Shown: piece by piece, positions 1 to 7,780 of the stretch
Layout of the letters: every line of letters begins with the position of its first letter
How positions within the stretch are numbered: the first letter of the stretch is position 1
Assembly: GCA_902788605.1 (NCBI GenBank)
Contig: CADAKX010000010.1
Location: 1-64,000 of the forward strand
DNA: 64,000 nt
Source of the DNA: an uncultured Prevotellaceae bacterium
GTDB lineage: Bacteria > Bacteroidota > Bacteroidia > Bacteroidales > Bacteroidaceae
Reading direction: 5' to 3'
Notes under the pieces: model-generated
What the model was told of the DNA's origin: nothing
The model's input: only the letters and a program-made list of their open reading frames with translations
Database searches by the model: none
Translations under genes and position numbers: made by a program

Positions 1-110
1 CGACAAAACTATATTCAAAAATGACAAAGACCGAAGCGGTTCAAGTGAACCTAATTTATTTAATTTTTAAACTCGTCCATTTTTAGTGGACACTAGTGAG
101 TGATATTATA

Positions 111-2084
111 TTATTTGACCGTCAGCGGAGCTGGTCCATTAAGCGTAGGTGTGACAGAAATGATACGTCCCTGTTTATCGAACGACATTTTGTCTATACA
201 AACCTCACGATGGATGCCTGGCTCATGATGAATGTAGTTCTTGTTGATACGATGATAAACGATGTACCACTCGTCCTTGCCAGGAATCTGAAGCACAGAG
301 TTGTGAGCAGTGCCATATATCTGTTTCTCTGGTTTCTGCTTGATAACCATATAATTGTTCTCGTCTATGGTAATAGGACCGAGAGGCGACTTAGCCGTGC
401 CGTAGCATACGTGATAGTTGGGTGAGCCAGTATCGTCAACACTCCACATGAAGTAATACATTCCCTTGCGATAGAAAACGTAGGCGCCCTCACGGAAAGC
501 CCATGTCTGCAAGTTTCCACCCTTAGGTGTCATATGAGTGATTGTCTCCTTCTTGACAGATAACATATCATCATTGAGCTCTGCACCAGCCATAAAACCA
601 TTACCCCAATAGAGATAGAACTTTCCACTCTTGGGATCCTGGAATACATCCACGTCGATAGCCTGTCCGCCACGAGCCTCACTGGGACGGTCGGCATCGG
701 TAATGATTGGTGCACCACTATCCACGAAAGGTCCCGTGGGATTATCACTCACTGCAACACCAATCTCCTTGCGATTGCTCTGAGGATTATGAGCCGAAAA
801 ATAGAAATAGTACTTATAAGCCTTTCCAACTTTCTTCTCGATGATGCAAGGAGCCCAGGCATTACCTGTAGCCCACCGCACCTGATCGCCTTTCACGTCG
901 AGCATTTTTCCTTCGTCCTTCCAATCCACGAGATTCTCAGAAGAGAAAACACTAAAATCGTGGCCACCCCAGCCTGGCGTACCGTCAGTAGTACTATAGA
1001 TATAGTATTTCTTCGTCTTGTTGGAGTAGAGCACCTCGGGGTCAGCATGGAAACCAGAAAGGATAGGCTGTTTGTGGTTGGGAAAAGCCTGCAGCAAGCG
1101 CTCCTTCTCGGCACGGGTAATAGGAATAATCGTTCCGTGACGAGGTGTGAACTTGCCTCTCATCTCGGTGTTCTGAACAAACGTAAAGGTCTTCAGGTCT
1201 TCCGACTTGCAGAACTGGTAATGACCATTGCCGTAACAGTCGTACATAATAATCCACGACTTGCCATCGATAGCCTTACATACGCCAACGCCCTCCACAG
1301 CTTCTTTGGTCTGCTCCACGTTGCCGCCAATCATCTGCCATTTATCTGTCAGGTTCTTGGCCACAGCCTGATAGATACCCCTACCCGATTCCTGCTTATA
1401 GAAGAGGTGATACATTTGGTCGGCATCATTATAGACAATATCACCGTCAATAGTAGCATTGCCTGCGTCAAACAGCCATTTAGGCTCGCCTTCCAAGTCC
1501 GTAAAATCCTTATTGGCATACTGATAGTAAATCTTATCATAAGAACCATGGTCGCTAGTGCGCAACGAATAGAACACCATGTACTTACCTGCCTTGCGGT
1601 CGTAGATAGTCTCAGGTGCCCATACACGTATCACATTCTTCCAAGTCTTGGTATAGCGTGTGGGGAAATTGATGGTTGAATGCTGCCAGTTCACCAGGTC
1701 GGAACTCTTCAGCAGCACCATACCACGGTTACTGCTCCAGCCGTTAGCTGAACGCATATCGGTAACCACCATATAGAACGTCTTTCCGTCCTCTCCACGC
1801 AGAATATGGGGGTCACGCACGCACTGGGTAAAAGCAATGGTATCACTTTCAATCACAGGCATACCGTCATTAATCGGTGTGTAATTATAGCCATCCTCAC
1901 TCAGGGCATAGCAGATTTGCTCGTCCTTGGGATCGTTGCTATTGAAGTAAGTGAAAAGATAGGCCACCATCTCATTAGGATCTTGGGACTGCTGCACCAC
2001 GGGTTGCTTCTTCTTGGCGCCCAGGGCAGTGGTTGTCGATGCCATCACGAGGAGGGCCATCAGTAGGGTCTTTGTAGTATTCAT
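111..2084 (-). CDS. Secreted double-domain GH43-type glycoside hydrolase
   Basis: The 657-residue product starts with a signal peptide (about residues 1-22), so it should act in the periplasm or at the surface. It contains two five-bladed-propeller GH43-like halves. The N-terminal half (about 35-330) has VRDPHIL, TIDGDIV and AVEGVGV. The C-terminal half (about 340-655) has FHADPEV, AIDVDVFQD and FREGAYVFYR. Each supplies an Asp/Asp/Glu set expected of GH43. The family contains arabinofuranosidases, xylosidases and arabinanases; the substrate cannot be fixed from sequence. The N-terminal half resembles the divergent neighbour at 2224, suggesting duplication and fusion. The start at 2084 lies 36 bases downstream of a -7 box at 2120-2127. 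Pectin enzymes elsewhere in the window make an arabinan side-chain role plausible, but this is inference. Confidence 0.85.
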   Translation of the reverse strand: MNTTKTLLMALLVMASTTTALGAKKKQPVVQQSQDPNEMVAYLFTYFNSNDPKDEQICYALSEDGYNYTPINDGMPVIESDTIAFTQCVRDPHILRGEDGKTFYMVVTDMRSANGWSSNRGMVLLKSSDLVNWQHSTINFPTRYTKTWKNVIRVWAPETIYDRKAGKYMVFYSLRTSDHGSYDKIYYQYANKDFTDLEGEPKWLFDAGNATIDGDIVYNDADQMYHLFYKQESGRGIYQAVAKNLTDKWQMIGGNVEQTKEAVEGVGVCKAIDGKSWIIMYDCYGNGHYQFCKSEDLKTFTFVQNTEMRGKFTPRHGTIIPITRAEKERLLQAFPNHKQPILSGFHADPEVLYSNKTKKYYIYSTTDGTPGWGGHDFSVFSSENLVDWKDEGKMLDVKGDQVRWATGNAWAPCIIEKKVGKAYKYYFYFSAHNPQSNRKEIGVAVSDNPTGPFVDSGAPIITDADRPSEARGGQAIDVDVFQDPKSGKFYLYWGNGFMAGAELNDDMLSVKKETITHMTPKGGNLQTWAFREGAYVFYRKGMYYFMWSVDDTGSPNYHVCYGTAKSPLGPITIDENNYMVIKQKPEKQIYGTAHNSVLQIPGKDEWYIVYHRINKNYIHHEPGIHREVCIDKMSFDKQGRIISVTPTLNGPAPLTVK

Positions 2085-2119
2085 GTTTGTTCTTTTTGAT
2101 TAGTTAGTTTTATTGTGCA

Positions 2120-2127
2120 CAAAGGTA
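2120..2127 (-). promoter_or_regulatory. Bacteroidota -7 box for the double GH43 gene
   Basis: On the minus strand this reads TACCTTTG, matching the TAnnTTTG -7 consensus of Bacteroidota sigma-ABfr promoters. It lies 36 bases upstream of the ATG at 2084. Confidence 0.6.
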
Positions 2128-2166
2128 CGAAAAAAACATCATACATCCAAGGTTTCCTGCTTATTA

Positions 2167-2198
2167 TTTGGATATTTTTCAGAAAATGCTTATTTTTG
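2167..2198 (+). promoter_or_regulatory. Promoter of the second GH43-like gene
   Basis: A -33 TTTG at 2167-2170 and a -7 box TATTTTTG at 2191-2198 are 20 bases apart, the classical Bacteroidota spacing. The promoter lies inside an upstream extension of the reading frame, so the ATG at 2224 is the real start. Confidence 0.65.
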
Positions 2199-2223
2199 CA
2201 CACATCAAAAAAAATATCATCCT

Positions 2224-3270
2224 ATGAAGAGACATTTCTCACTTCTGGCAGCGCTGACGATAGCAGCGCTGACCACTTCGGCCCAAAACATGCAAAAGGG
2301 CGACTATGGCTACCTCTACTGTCACATGAGTGACCGTGGTGAATATACAGCCTATGCACTTAGTCGCGATGGTTATCACTACGAGGACATCATCGGCGGA
2401 CGTGCCGTCATTGATCCCAAGGTTCACGCACGCATTGAGGGCGGACAGAGAGATGCCTTCGTCTGTCGTTCATGGGATGGCAAAGGCTTTGTCATGGTGA
2501 CTACAGACATGTGTGTAGCCAAGAGTCACAAATGGGACAACTATGGCATCGACCTCATGACGAGTAAGGACCTGATTAAATGGGAGAGTAAGACCTTTGA
2601 CTATCGTCAGGGCACCAAAATATTCTGTAACCCTGAGGCAGAGAGCGTTTACAAAGACTGGAGTACCATCAACCGCGTATGGGCACCTCAGATATTCTGG
2701 GATCCTAACTACGTATGGGAGAATGGTGACAAGGGCGGCTATATGATTTACTATTCAATGCTCAATCGTCCTGAGGAGGAATACGACCGCATGTACTATT
2801 CATATGCCGACAAGACCTTCACCCGACTGACACAGCCCAAGCTCTTGTTCGATTGGGGCTATGCCACCATCGATGCCGACATCAACCTCTTGGACGATGG
2901 TCTCTATCACATGCTCATCAAGAAGGAAGGAGGAAAGCCTGGCATCTATACCGCCACCTCAAAGAACCTCACCAGCGGATGGGGCGAACCTGTGGAGAAC
3001 GACTACGTATCGTTTGAGGGCAAGAAGAAGTGCGAGGGTTCAAGTGCCTTCCAACTCATAGGTGACAAGACTTGGCGTGTGGCATATATCCAATACTCAG
3101 ACAACCCCAAGCACTATCGCATCTGCAAAGCAGATGATAATTTACGCAACTTCCACGCCCCTGTAGACATTGAGGGGGTTACAGGTCCGCAACATGGCTC
3201 TTTCATGCGACTAACCAAGAAAGAATACCAGCGACTGCAGAAGTGGTCAGATCAACAAGAGAAGAAATAA
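2224..3270 (+). CDS. Secreted GH43-like glycosidase
   Basis: A 348-residue secreted protein with signal peptide MKRHFSLLAALTIAALTTSAQ. It resembles the N-terminal half of the divergently transcribed double-domain protein. Candidate acidic residues are in QRDAFVCR, ATIDADINLL and KCEGSSAF. GH43 proteins cut alpha-arabinoside or beta-xyloside linkages; the precise activity is unknown. The frame is open back to 2113, but the promoter at 2167-2198 and the signal peptide place the start at 2224. A strong bidirectional terminator follows directly. The two genes probably share one substrate. Confidence 0.8.
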   Translation: MKRHFSLLAALTIAALTTSAQNMQKGDYGYLYCHMSDRGEYTAYALSRDGYHYEDIIGGRAVIDPKVHARIEGGQRDAFVCRSWDGKGFVMVTTDMCVAKSHKWDNYGIDLMTSKDLIKWESKTFDYRQGTKIFCNPEAESVYKDWSTINRVWAPQIFWDPNYVWENGDKGGYMIYYSMLNRPEEEYDRMYYSYADKTFTRLTQPKLLFDWGYATIDADINLLDDGLYHMLIKKEGGKPGIYTATSKNLTSGWGEPVENDYVSFEGKKKCEGSSAFQLIGDKTWRVAYIQYSDNPKHYRICKADDNLRNFHAPVDIEGVTGPQHGSFMRLTKKEYQRLQKWSDQQEKK

Positions 3271-3271
3271 A

Positions 3272-3302
3272 ACAAGAATGGGGGCTGAGCCCCCATTCTT
3301 GT
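3272..3302. terminator. Bidirectional terminator between convergent genes
   Basis: A perfect 13-bp stem (3272-3284 with 3290-3302) with loop CTGAG. It lies between the convergent GH43-like and nitroreductase genes and can serve both. Confidence 0.8.
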
Positions 3303-3317
3303 CATATAAGACTATCA

Positions 3318-4070
3318 CTATCGCTGTCTAAAAGGCAGGAAACCCTGGCGACGCAGCGTTTGGATAAGCGTCTCTGACATCGCCTCGTTATCTTTGCGGG
3401 TATATCGGATATCAGTAAAGACCTGAGCAAGGGTCTCCTTGTGGTTTTCTTTCACAAAGTGGCAATTCTCTGGCAGCGACTCTTTCTCCCGATAATACTC
3501 ATCGATATCAACACCTAAATAATCGTTATAGACCTCTTGATGCACGAAGCTCTTCAGAGGCAGACGATCTGAGAGTTCTGGCGTCTCAGCTGGCCATCCC
3601 GCTGTGAGTGTAGCCACAGGCATCACGAGTTTGGGAAGACGCAGAATGTCAATAATCTGTTGGGGCTGATAGACGGTGGTACCCAGATAGCAATAGCCAA
3701 GACCTTCCTCATCCATCAGGTTACAAAGAGTCTGCGTATAGAGCAGCGCATCAGTAGCGGCATTAATAAACGACAAAAAATTGTCATAACCCGGCTCTGC
3801 ATTGCGACAGCGCGCCCACGTCGATGTACGGTTGAAGTCGGCACAGATGGTCAGTACCACAGGAGCCTGAATAACCATCGGTTGATTGAAATGGACGGGA
3901 GCCAATTTCTGTTTCATCTCTTGAGAACGGGTGACAACAACACTATAAAGTTGTAGATTACCCATTGTCTGGGTGCGCGCGGCCTGTTCCATCAGACGAT
4001 TAAGTAACTGTTCGTCAACATCGCGGTCGGCATATTGTCGGATAGTACGACGAGTCATCAGATTCTTCAT
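3318..4070 (-). CDS. Nitroreductase family protein (NfsA-like flavoprotein)
   Basis: The 250-residue protein opens with the nitroreductase signature RRTIRQYADRDV (residues 7-18) followed by a helix and TQTMGNLQLYSVVV. This fits the FMN-binding nitroreductase fold that reduces nitro, quinone or flavin substrates with NAD(P)H. The length and the extended C-terminus (HFVKENHKETLAQVFTDIRY) resemble the NfsA/FRP branch rather than the short NfsB branch. It is cytoplasmic, with no signal peptide. It appears monocistronic, with a -7 box at 4099-4106 and a shared terminator downstream. Its physiological substrate is unknown. Confidence 0.85.
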   Translation of the reverse strand: MKNLMTRRTIRQYADRDVDEQLLNRLMEQAARTQTMGNLQLYSVVVTRSQEMKQKLAPVHFNQPMVIQAPVVLTICADFNRTSTWARCRNAEPGYDNFLSFINAATDALLYTQTLCNLMDEEGLGYCYLGTTVYQPQQIIDILRLPKLVMPVATLTAGWPAETPELSDRLPLKSFVHQEVYNDYLGVDIDEYYREKESLPENCHFVKENHKETLAQVFTDIRYTRKDNEAMSETLIQTLRRQGFLPFRQR

Positions 4071-4098
4071 ATCGCTTTTGATTTTGGTTTTGTTGGAG

Positions 4099-4106
4099 CA
4101 AAGGTA
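4099..4106 (-). promoter_or_regulatory. -7 box of the nitroreductase gene
   Basis: Minus strand TACCTTTG, a perfect TAnnTTTG box, 29 bases upstream of the start at 4070. Confidence 0.6.
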
Positions 4107-4110
4107 CGAA

Positions 4111-4145
4111 ATAATTATGAATTATGTATGGTGAATTATGATTTA
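4111..4145. repeat. Degenerate heptanucleotide array
   Basis: Five consecutive 7-base units: ATAATTA, TGAATTA, TGTATGG, TGAATTA, TGATTTA. It sits between two divergent -7 boxes (4099-4106 and 4151-4158), in the position of the upstream promoter elements. It belongs to the same style of array seen at six other places in the window. Confidence 0.7.
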
Positions 4146-4150
4146 TTTAG

Positions 4151-4158
4151 TATCTTTG
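4151..4158 (+). promoter_or_regulatory. -7 box of the NrdJ-like gene
   Basis: TATCTTTG matches TAnnTTTG. It lies between the distal ATG (4138) and the proximal ATG (4183), so the proximal ATG is the likely start. Confidence 0.6.
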
Positions 4159-4182
4159 CAAGCAGATATAGATAAGAAAGCT

Positions 4183-4845
4183 ATGGACACGCAAAAAACA
4201 ACGGTCAACGAGACCGTCATACAACAGCTACTGGCTGCCTATGGCGGCGAGAAACATCTGCTGGACGAACTGCTGAATATGGACAAGAAAAGCAAGAATC
4301 CCATCAGTCGTGAGCAATTGGAACGCTTGGCTAGCCATCTGCATCAGCTAACACCAGTATGCCCTCTGAATTTGAACCCCGAAGTGACAGAGGTGCGACC
4401 ACAGACATTGGAATGCGATGTGGTGCGATTTCAGAACAATAAAGAAAAGTGGGTGGCACTAGTGGGACTGCTGGACGGCTATCCCTATGAGATATTCACG
4501 GGCCTGCAGGATGACGACGAAGGCATTGTACTGCCCAAGTCGGTGACAAAAGGCAAGATTATCAAGCAAGCCAACGCCGACGGCACCTCACGCTACGACT
4601 TTCAGTTTGAGAACACACGCGGTTATAAGATAACCGTTGAGGGATTGTCAGAGAAGTTTAACCAGGAATACTGGAACTACGCAAAACTCATCAGCGGTGT
4701 ATTACGCTACCGCATGCCTCTGGAGCACGTCATCAAACTGGTAGCTTCTCTGCAGCTGCAATCCGAGAACATCAACACATGGAAGAACGGCGTTGAGAAA
4801 GCCCTGAAGAAGTATCTGCCCAGCAATACTGAAATTGACGAATAA
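4183..4845 (+). CDS. Orphan C-terminal region of B12-dependent ribonucleotide reductase (NrdJ-like)
   Basis: A 220-residue protein that resembles the last portion of the Bacteroidota adenosylcobalamin-dependent ribonucleotide reductase. Recognisable blocks are WVALVGLLDGYPYEIFTG (about 88-105), RYDFQFENTRGYKITVEGL, YWNYAKLISGVLRYRMP and ENINTWKNGVEKALKKYL near the C-terminus. The catalytic barrel with the radical and active-site cysteines is absent. The protein ends without the cysteine-rich tail that finishes full-length NrdJ as I remember it. It begins with a clean ATG behind its own -7 box and has no internal stop, so it is an expressed stand-alone gene rather than obvious debris. Its function alone is unknown; regulation or an accessory role is speculation. 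folB follows after 9 bases. Confidence 0.6.
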   Translation: MDTQKTTVNETVIQQLLAAYGGEKHLLDELLNMDKKSKNPISREQLERLASHLHQLTPVCPLNLNPEVTEVRPQTLECDVVRFQNNKEKWVALVGLLDGYPYEIFTGLQDDDEGIVLPKSVTKGKIIKQANADGTSRYDFQFENTRGYKITVEGLSEKFNQEYWNYAKLISGVLRYRMPLEHVIKLVASLQLQSENINTWKNGVEKALKKYLPSNTEIDE

Positions 4846-4854
4846 GCACACGTG

Positions 4855-5262
4855 ATGAAACTTGAGTCAAGTACTATAGAATTGAAAGACATACGCCTGT
4901 ATGCCTTCCATGGAGTTTTGGAGCAGGAGCGACATGTAGGAGGCGAGTATAGTGTCTCTCTTCGCGCACATTATAATATTGCGCAAGCCATGATATCTGA
5001 TAACGTTGATGACACGCTGAACTACGCCCATTTGCTGGACATTATCAAGAAAGAGATGAACGTGCCATCAAACTTATTGGAACATGTAGCTGGCAGAATC
5101 GGCAAAAACATCATCGACACCTTCCCCAAGGTGGAAGACATCGAAGTCGTTGTCACAAAAATAAATCCCCCATTGGGGGTACGTTGCGCTGGGGCCAGCG
5201 TGACTGTACACTTAATAAATGATAAAACTCTGAGGCAAAAAGAGGTTTTTTCAAGGAAATAA
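4855..5262 (+). CDS. folB: Dihydroneopterin aldolase
   Basis: A 135-residue protein with the FolB pattern AFHGVLEQERHVGGEYSVSL near the N-terminus and a C-terminal VVVTKINPPLGV. FolB converts 7,8-dihydroneopterin to 6-hydroxymethyl-dihydropterin and glycolaldehyde in folate synthesis, in the cytoplasm. Length is normal for the family (about 120 residues plus a short tail). The ATG at 4855 is preferred over a GTG one codon upstream. It follows the NrdJ-like gene by 9 bases, so the two are probably co-transcribed, linking two nucleotide-metabolism-related genes. Confidence 0.88.
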   Translation: MKLESSTIELKDIRLYAFHGVLEQERHVGGEYSVSLRAHYNIAQAMISDNVDDTLNYAHLLDIIKKEMNVPSNLLEHVAGRIGKNIIDTFPKVEDIEVVVTKINPPLGVRCAGASVTVHLINDKTLRQKEVFSRK

Positions 5263-5264
5263 CG

Positions 5265-5272
5265 TACTTTTG
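5265..5272 (+). promoter_or_regulatory. -7 box of the amidase gene
   Basis: TACTTTTG straddles the folB stop region and overlaps a TTG codon at 5270. This excludes the TTG as start and supports the ATG at 5291. Confidence 0.55.
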
Positions 5273-5290
5273 CAATTTGTATTAGAATAT

Positions 5291-6565
5291 ATGACAAGAA
5301 GAGTCATCCTTTTCCTGATTATGATACTGGTAAGCGTGGCAGCAATATGTGCTACGCCTAAGAAGTTTACGCTGGTCATCGACGCCGGACATGGCGGTAA
5401 GGATGCTGGTGCACCAGGAAAATACTCATACGAGAAGAACATTAACTTAAAAGTAGCATTGGCCTTCGGACGATATGTGGAACGTAACTGCCCAGACGTC
5501 AAGGTCATCTATACGCGTAAAACCGATGTCTTCATTCCCCTGAAGGAGCGTGCCGCCATCGCCAACAGGAACAAAGCCGATGTGTTTATTAGCATTCACA
5601 CCAACTCTGTGGCCAGCAAGAAACCTATCACCGGACTTGAAACCTATACGATGGGTATGCGGCGCAGCGATGAGAAGATGAGTGCTGCTATGAGGGAGAA
5701 CGAAGTAGTACTCCTGGAGAAGGACTTCCAGCAGCACTACGAGGGCTTCGACCCGCGCTCGCCTGAGAGTTATATCATCTTCGAGATGATTAATGACAAG
5801 AACATGCTCCAAAGCGTAGAACTGGCCAAGGGCATTCAGAAAAACGTATGTCGCACGGCCAATCGTCCTAACAAGGGTGTGAAACAGGACGCCTTCCTTG
5901 TCTTGAGAGAGACATCGATGCCTGCCTGTCTCATCGAGTTGGGCTATATCACCACCGCATCAGAAGAAGCCTATTTGAATAATCCCAGCAACCAAGAAGC
6001 AATGGGACTGGGCATCTATCAGGCTTTCGTAGAATACAAGGCTGGCAAGACGGGACAAAAGGCACCATTACCTGCTGTTATCAAGCCAGAACCAGCCCCA
6101 ACACCAGTAGTAGAGGAGCCTGCTAAGCCAGAGCCTACTGTTCAGAAGGAGCAGTCCAAAGACACTGTAAAGGCAGAGTCAGCACCTCAGGCGCAGCCCG
6201 TTGAACGTAACGTTGAGCGTGAACCCGTTTCACAGACGTCTACACAACCTCAACAGACTCCTGCTCAACCCCAGCAGGCACCCACACAGGACCAGCAGCA
6301 ACTCCCAGTATTCAAGGTACAGTTCATGGCCCTCGCCCAAAAGATCAAGACTAACGACAGCCGCATGAAGGGTCTTAAAGATGTAGACTGCTATCAGGAC
6401 GGCAAGACATGGAAATACACCGTAGGAGCCACCAGCAACTATGCTGAGATTCGTCAGTTGCGTCAAGTGGTCGCCAAGAAATTCCCCCAAGCTTTTATCG
6501 TGGCTTTCAAGAACGGCGAGCGCATTGATACCCAGGCAGCTATACAAGAGTTAAAGAAAAAATAA
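5291..6565 (+). CDS. N-acetylmuramoyl-L-alanine amidase (Amidase_3)
   Basis: A 424-residue exported cell-wall hydrolase. After the signal peptide comes an Amidase_3 domain (about 28-240) with the zinc-binding blocks VIDAGHGGKDAGAPG, FISIHTNS and the catalytic Glu of CLIELGYIT. A Pro/Gln/Glu-rich linker (about 258-345) leads to a C-terminal SPOR-like domain (about 345-420). It cleaves the amide bond between muramic acid and the peptide stem. Such amidases act in daughter-cell separation. The MCE gene follows 25 bases later and may be co-transcribed. Confidence 0.9.
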   Translation: MTRRVILFLIMILVSVAAICATPKKFTLVIDAGHGGKDAGAPGKYSYEKNINLKVALAFGRYVERNCPDVKVIYTRKTDVFIPLKERAAIANRNKADVFISIHTNSVASKKPITGLETYTMGMRRSDEKMSAAMRENEVVLLEKDFQQHYEGFDPRSPESYIIFEMINDKNMLQSVELAKGIQKNVCRTANRPNKGVKQDAFLVLRETSMPACLIELGYITTASEEAYLNNPSNQEAMGLGIYQAFVEYKAGKTGQKAPLPAVIKPEPAPTPVVEEPAKPEPTVQKEQSKDTVKAESAPQAQPVERNVEREPVSQTSTQPQQTPAQPQQAPTQDQQQLPVFKVQFMALAQKIKTNDSRMKGLKDVDCYQDGKTWKYTVGATSNYAEIRQLRQVVAKKFPQAFIVAFKNGERIDTQAAIQELKKK

Positions 6566-6590
6566 AACATGAAATTAAACACATAAGCAT

Positions 6591-7493
6591 ATGAAGTACT
6601 TTACGAAAGAGGTAAAAATTGCATTGGTAGCCATTGCCGGCATCGTGATTCTGTTTTTCGGCATGCAGTTTCTGAAAGGGTTAACACTCTTCTCTACCGA
6701 TGATAACTATTACGCACGCTTCAGCGATGTTAGTGGACTATCAGCATCGAGCCCTGTCTATGCCAACGGTTATAAGGTAGGAGTTGTAGAGAGCATCGAA
6801 TACGACTATTCACGCCCTGACAACATCATCGCCGTCATCGGGCTAGACACCCAACTCAACCTGCCCAAAGGCACACGCGCAGAAATCTCAAGCGATCTGC
6901 TGGGCAACGTGAAATTGGAACTGAAGTTCGGTCCCAACCCCATTGACCTGATGGCCAAAGGCGACACTATTGAGGGTGGTACGGCTAGCGGACTAATGGG
7001 ACGCGCTGCCGAGATGATTCCCCAGATAGAGGTTATGCTGCCCAAACTCGACTCTATTCTAGCCTCACTCAACACCCTGATGCAGGATCCTGCTATCAAG
7101 AACTCGCTACACAACGTTGACGACATCACAGCCAACCTCAGTGCCACATCACGCGAGCTCAACACATTGTCTATACAGCTCAACAAGCAGATGCCAAGCA
7201 TGATGGCAAAGACCAACGGCATCCTGACCAATGCCGAGGGCGTCACACAAAAACTCAACGACATTGACATTGTAGCTACCATGCAGAAGGTAGACCGTGC
7301 AATGGCTAACGTAGAACAGACCACAGCCAAACTGAACAGCAATGACGGCACACTGGGACTGCTAATGAGGGATGCCGACCTGTATAACAACATGAATGCC
7401 ACTATGCAAAGTGCCGATTCACTGCTCATCGACATGAGACAGCACCCCAAGCGTTATGTCCACTTCTCTGTTTTCGGAAAGAAAGACAAGTAA
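6591..7493 (+). CDS. MCE/MlaD-family lipid transport protein
   Basis: A 300-residue protein with one N-terminal membrane segment (about 8-30) and an MCE domain (about 38-115: YYARFSDVSGLSASSPVYANGYKVG and LPKGTRAEISSDLLGNVKLEL). A long helical region with LNTLMQD and LNKQMPSMM repeats follows. MCE proteins form periplasmic rings that carry phospholipids between membranes with an ABC transporter. No permease or ATPase gene lies beside it here, so its partner must be elsewhere. The pairing amidase-MCE suggests an envelope operon. A terminator hairpin follows. Confidence 0.85.
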   Translation: MKYFTKEVKIALVAIAGIVILFFGMQFLKGLTLFSTDDNYYARFSDVSGLSASSPVYANGYKVGVVESIEYDYSRPDNIIAVIGLDTQLNLPKGTRAEISSDLLGNVKLELKFGPNPIDLMAKGDTIEGGTASGLMGRAAEMIPQIEVMLPKLDSILASLNTLMQDPAIKNSLHNVDDITANLSATSRELNTLSIQLNKQMPSMMAKTNGILTNAEGVTQKLNDIDIVATMQKVDRAMANVEQTTAKLNSNDGTLGLLMRDADLYNNMNATMQSADSLLIDMRQHPKRYVHFSVFGKKDK

Positions 7494-7510
7494 TTTTAAT
7501 TTTATCTAAA

Positions 7511-7541
7511 TAAGAAATGAGCTCAAAAGGCTCATTTCTTA
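7511..7541. terminator. Hairpin terminator after the MCE gene
   Basis: A 12-bp perfect stem (7511-7522 with 7530-7541) with a 7-base loop, 17 bases after the MCE stop. The stem ends are A/T-rich, so the fold could terminate transcription in both directions. Confidence 0.65.
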
Positions 7542-7780
7542 CTTAATAACAGACTGAAAATCAGATATATAAGAAATACAAACACAAATATTAACCAAAA
7601 TCTGTGAAACAACGTAAATACCCTTAAAAATAGCAAGTTACGTTAATTGTACACACAAGCCTATTTTTGGGGACATTTGCAGGTTTCGATTTTTTTTCCG
7701 AACTTTGCACCTGCAAACAATGCAAGACTTAATCTTGTATCATCAAGAAAGATTTAATAACTAAAAAAATATCGCCCGAG
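7542..7780. promoter_or_regulatory. AT-rich leader and promoter region of dnaA
   Basis: About 240 bases without a gene. A -33 TTTG at 7676-7679 and a near-consensus -7 box GAACTTTG at 7700-7707 are 20 bases apart, giving a leader of about 70 bases before the dnaA ATG. The stretch is AT-rich, but I find no TTATCCACA-type DnaA boxes, so an origin here is not supported. Confidence 0.55.

Noticed and set aside
75..91. Small hairpin GTCCA/TGGAC after the first GH43 gene
   Set aside because: Only 5 bp of stem; too weak to call a terminator.
7542..7780. oriC upstream of dnaA
   Set aside because: AT-rich, but no DnaA boxes or 13-mer-like repeats were found; it is adequate as a promoter region.
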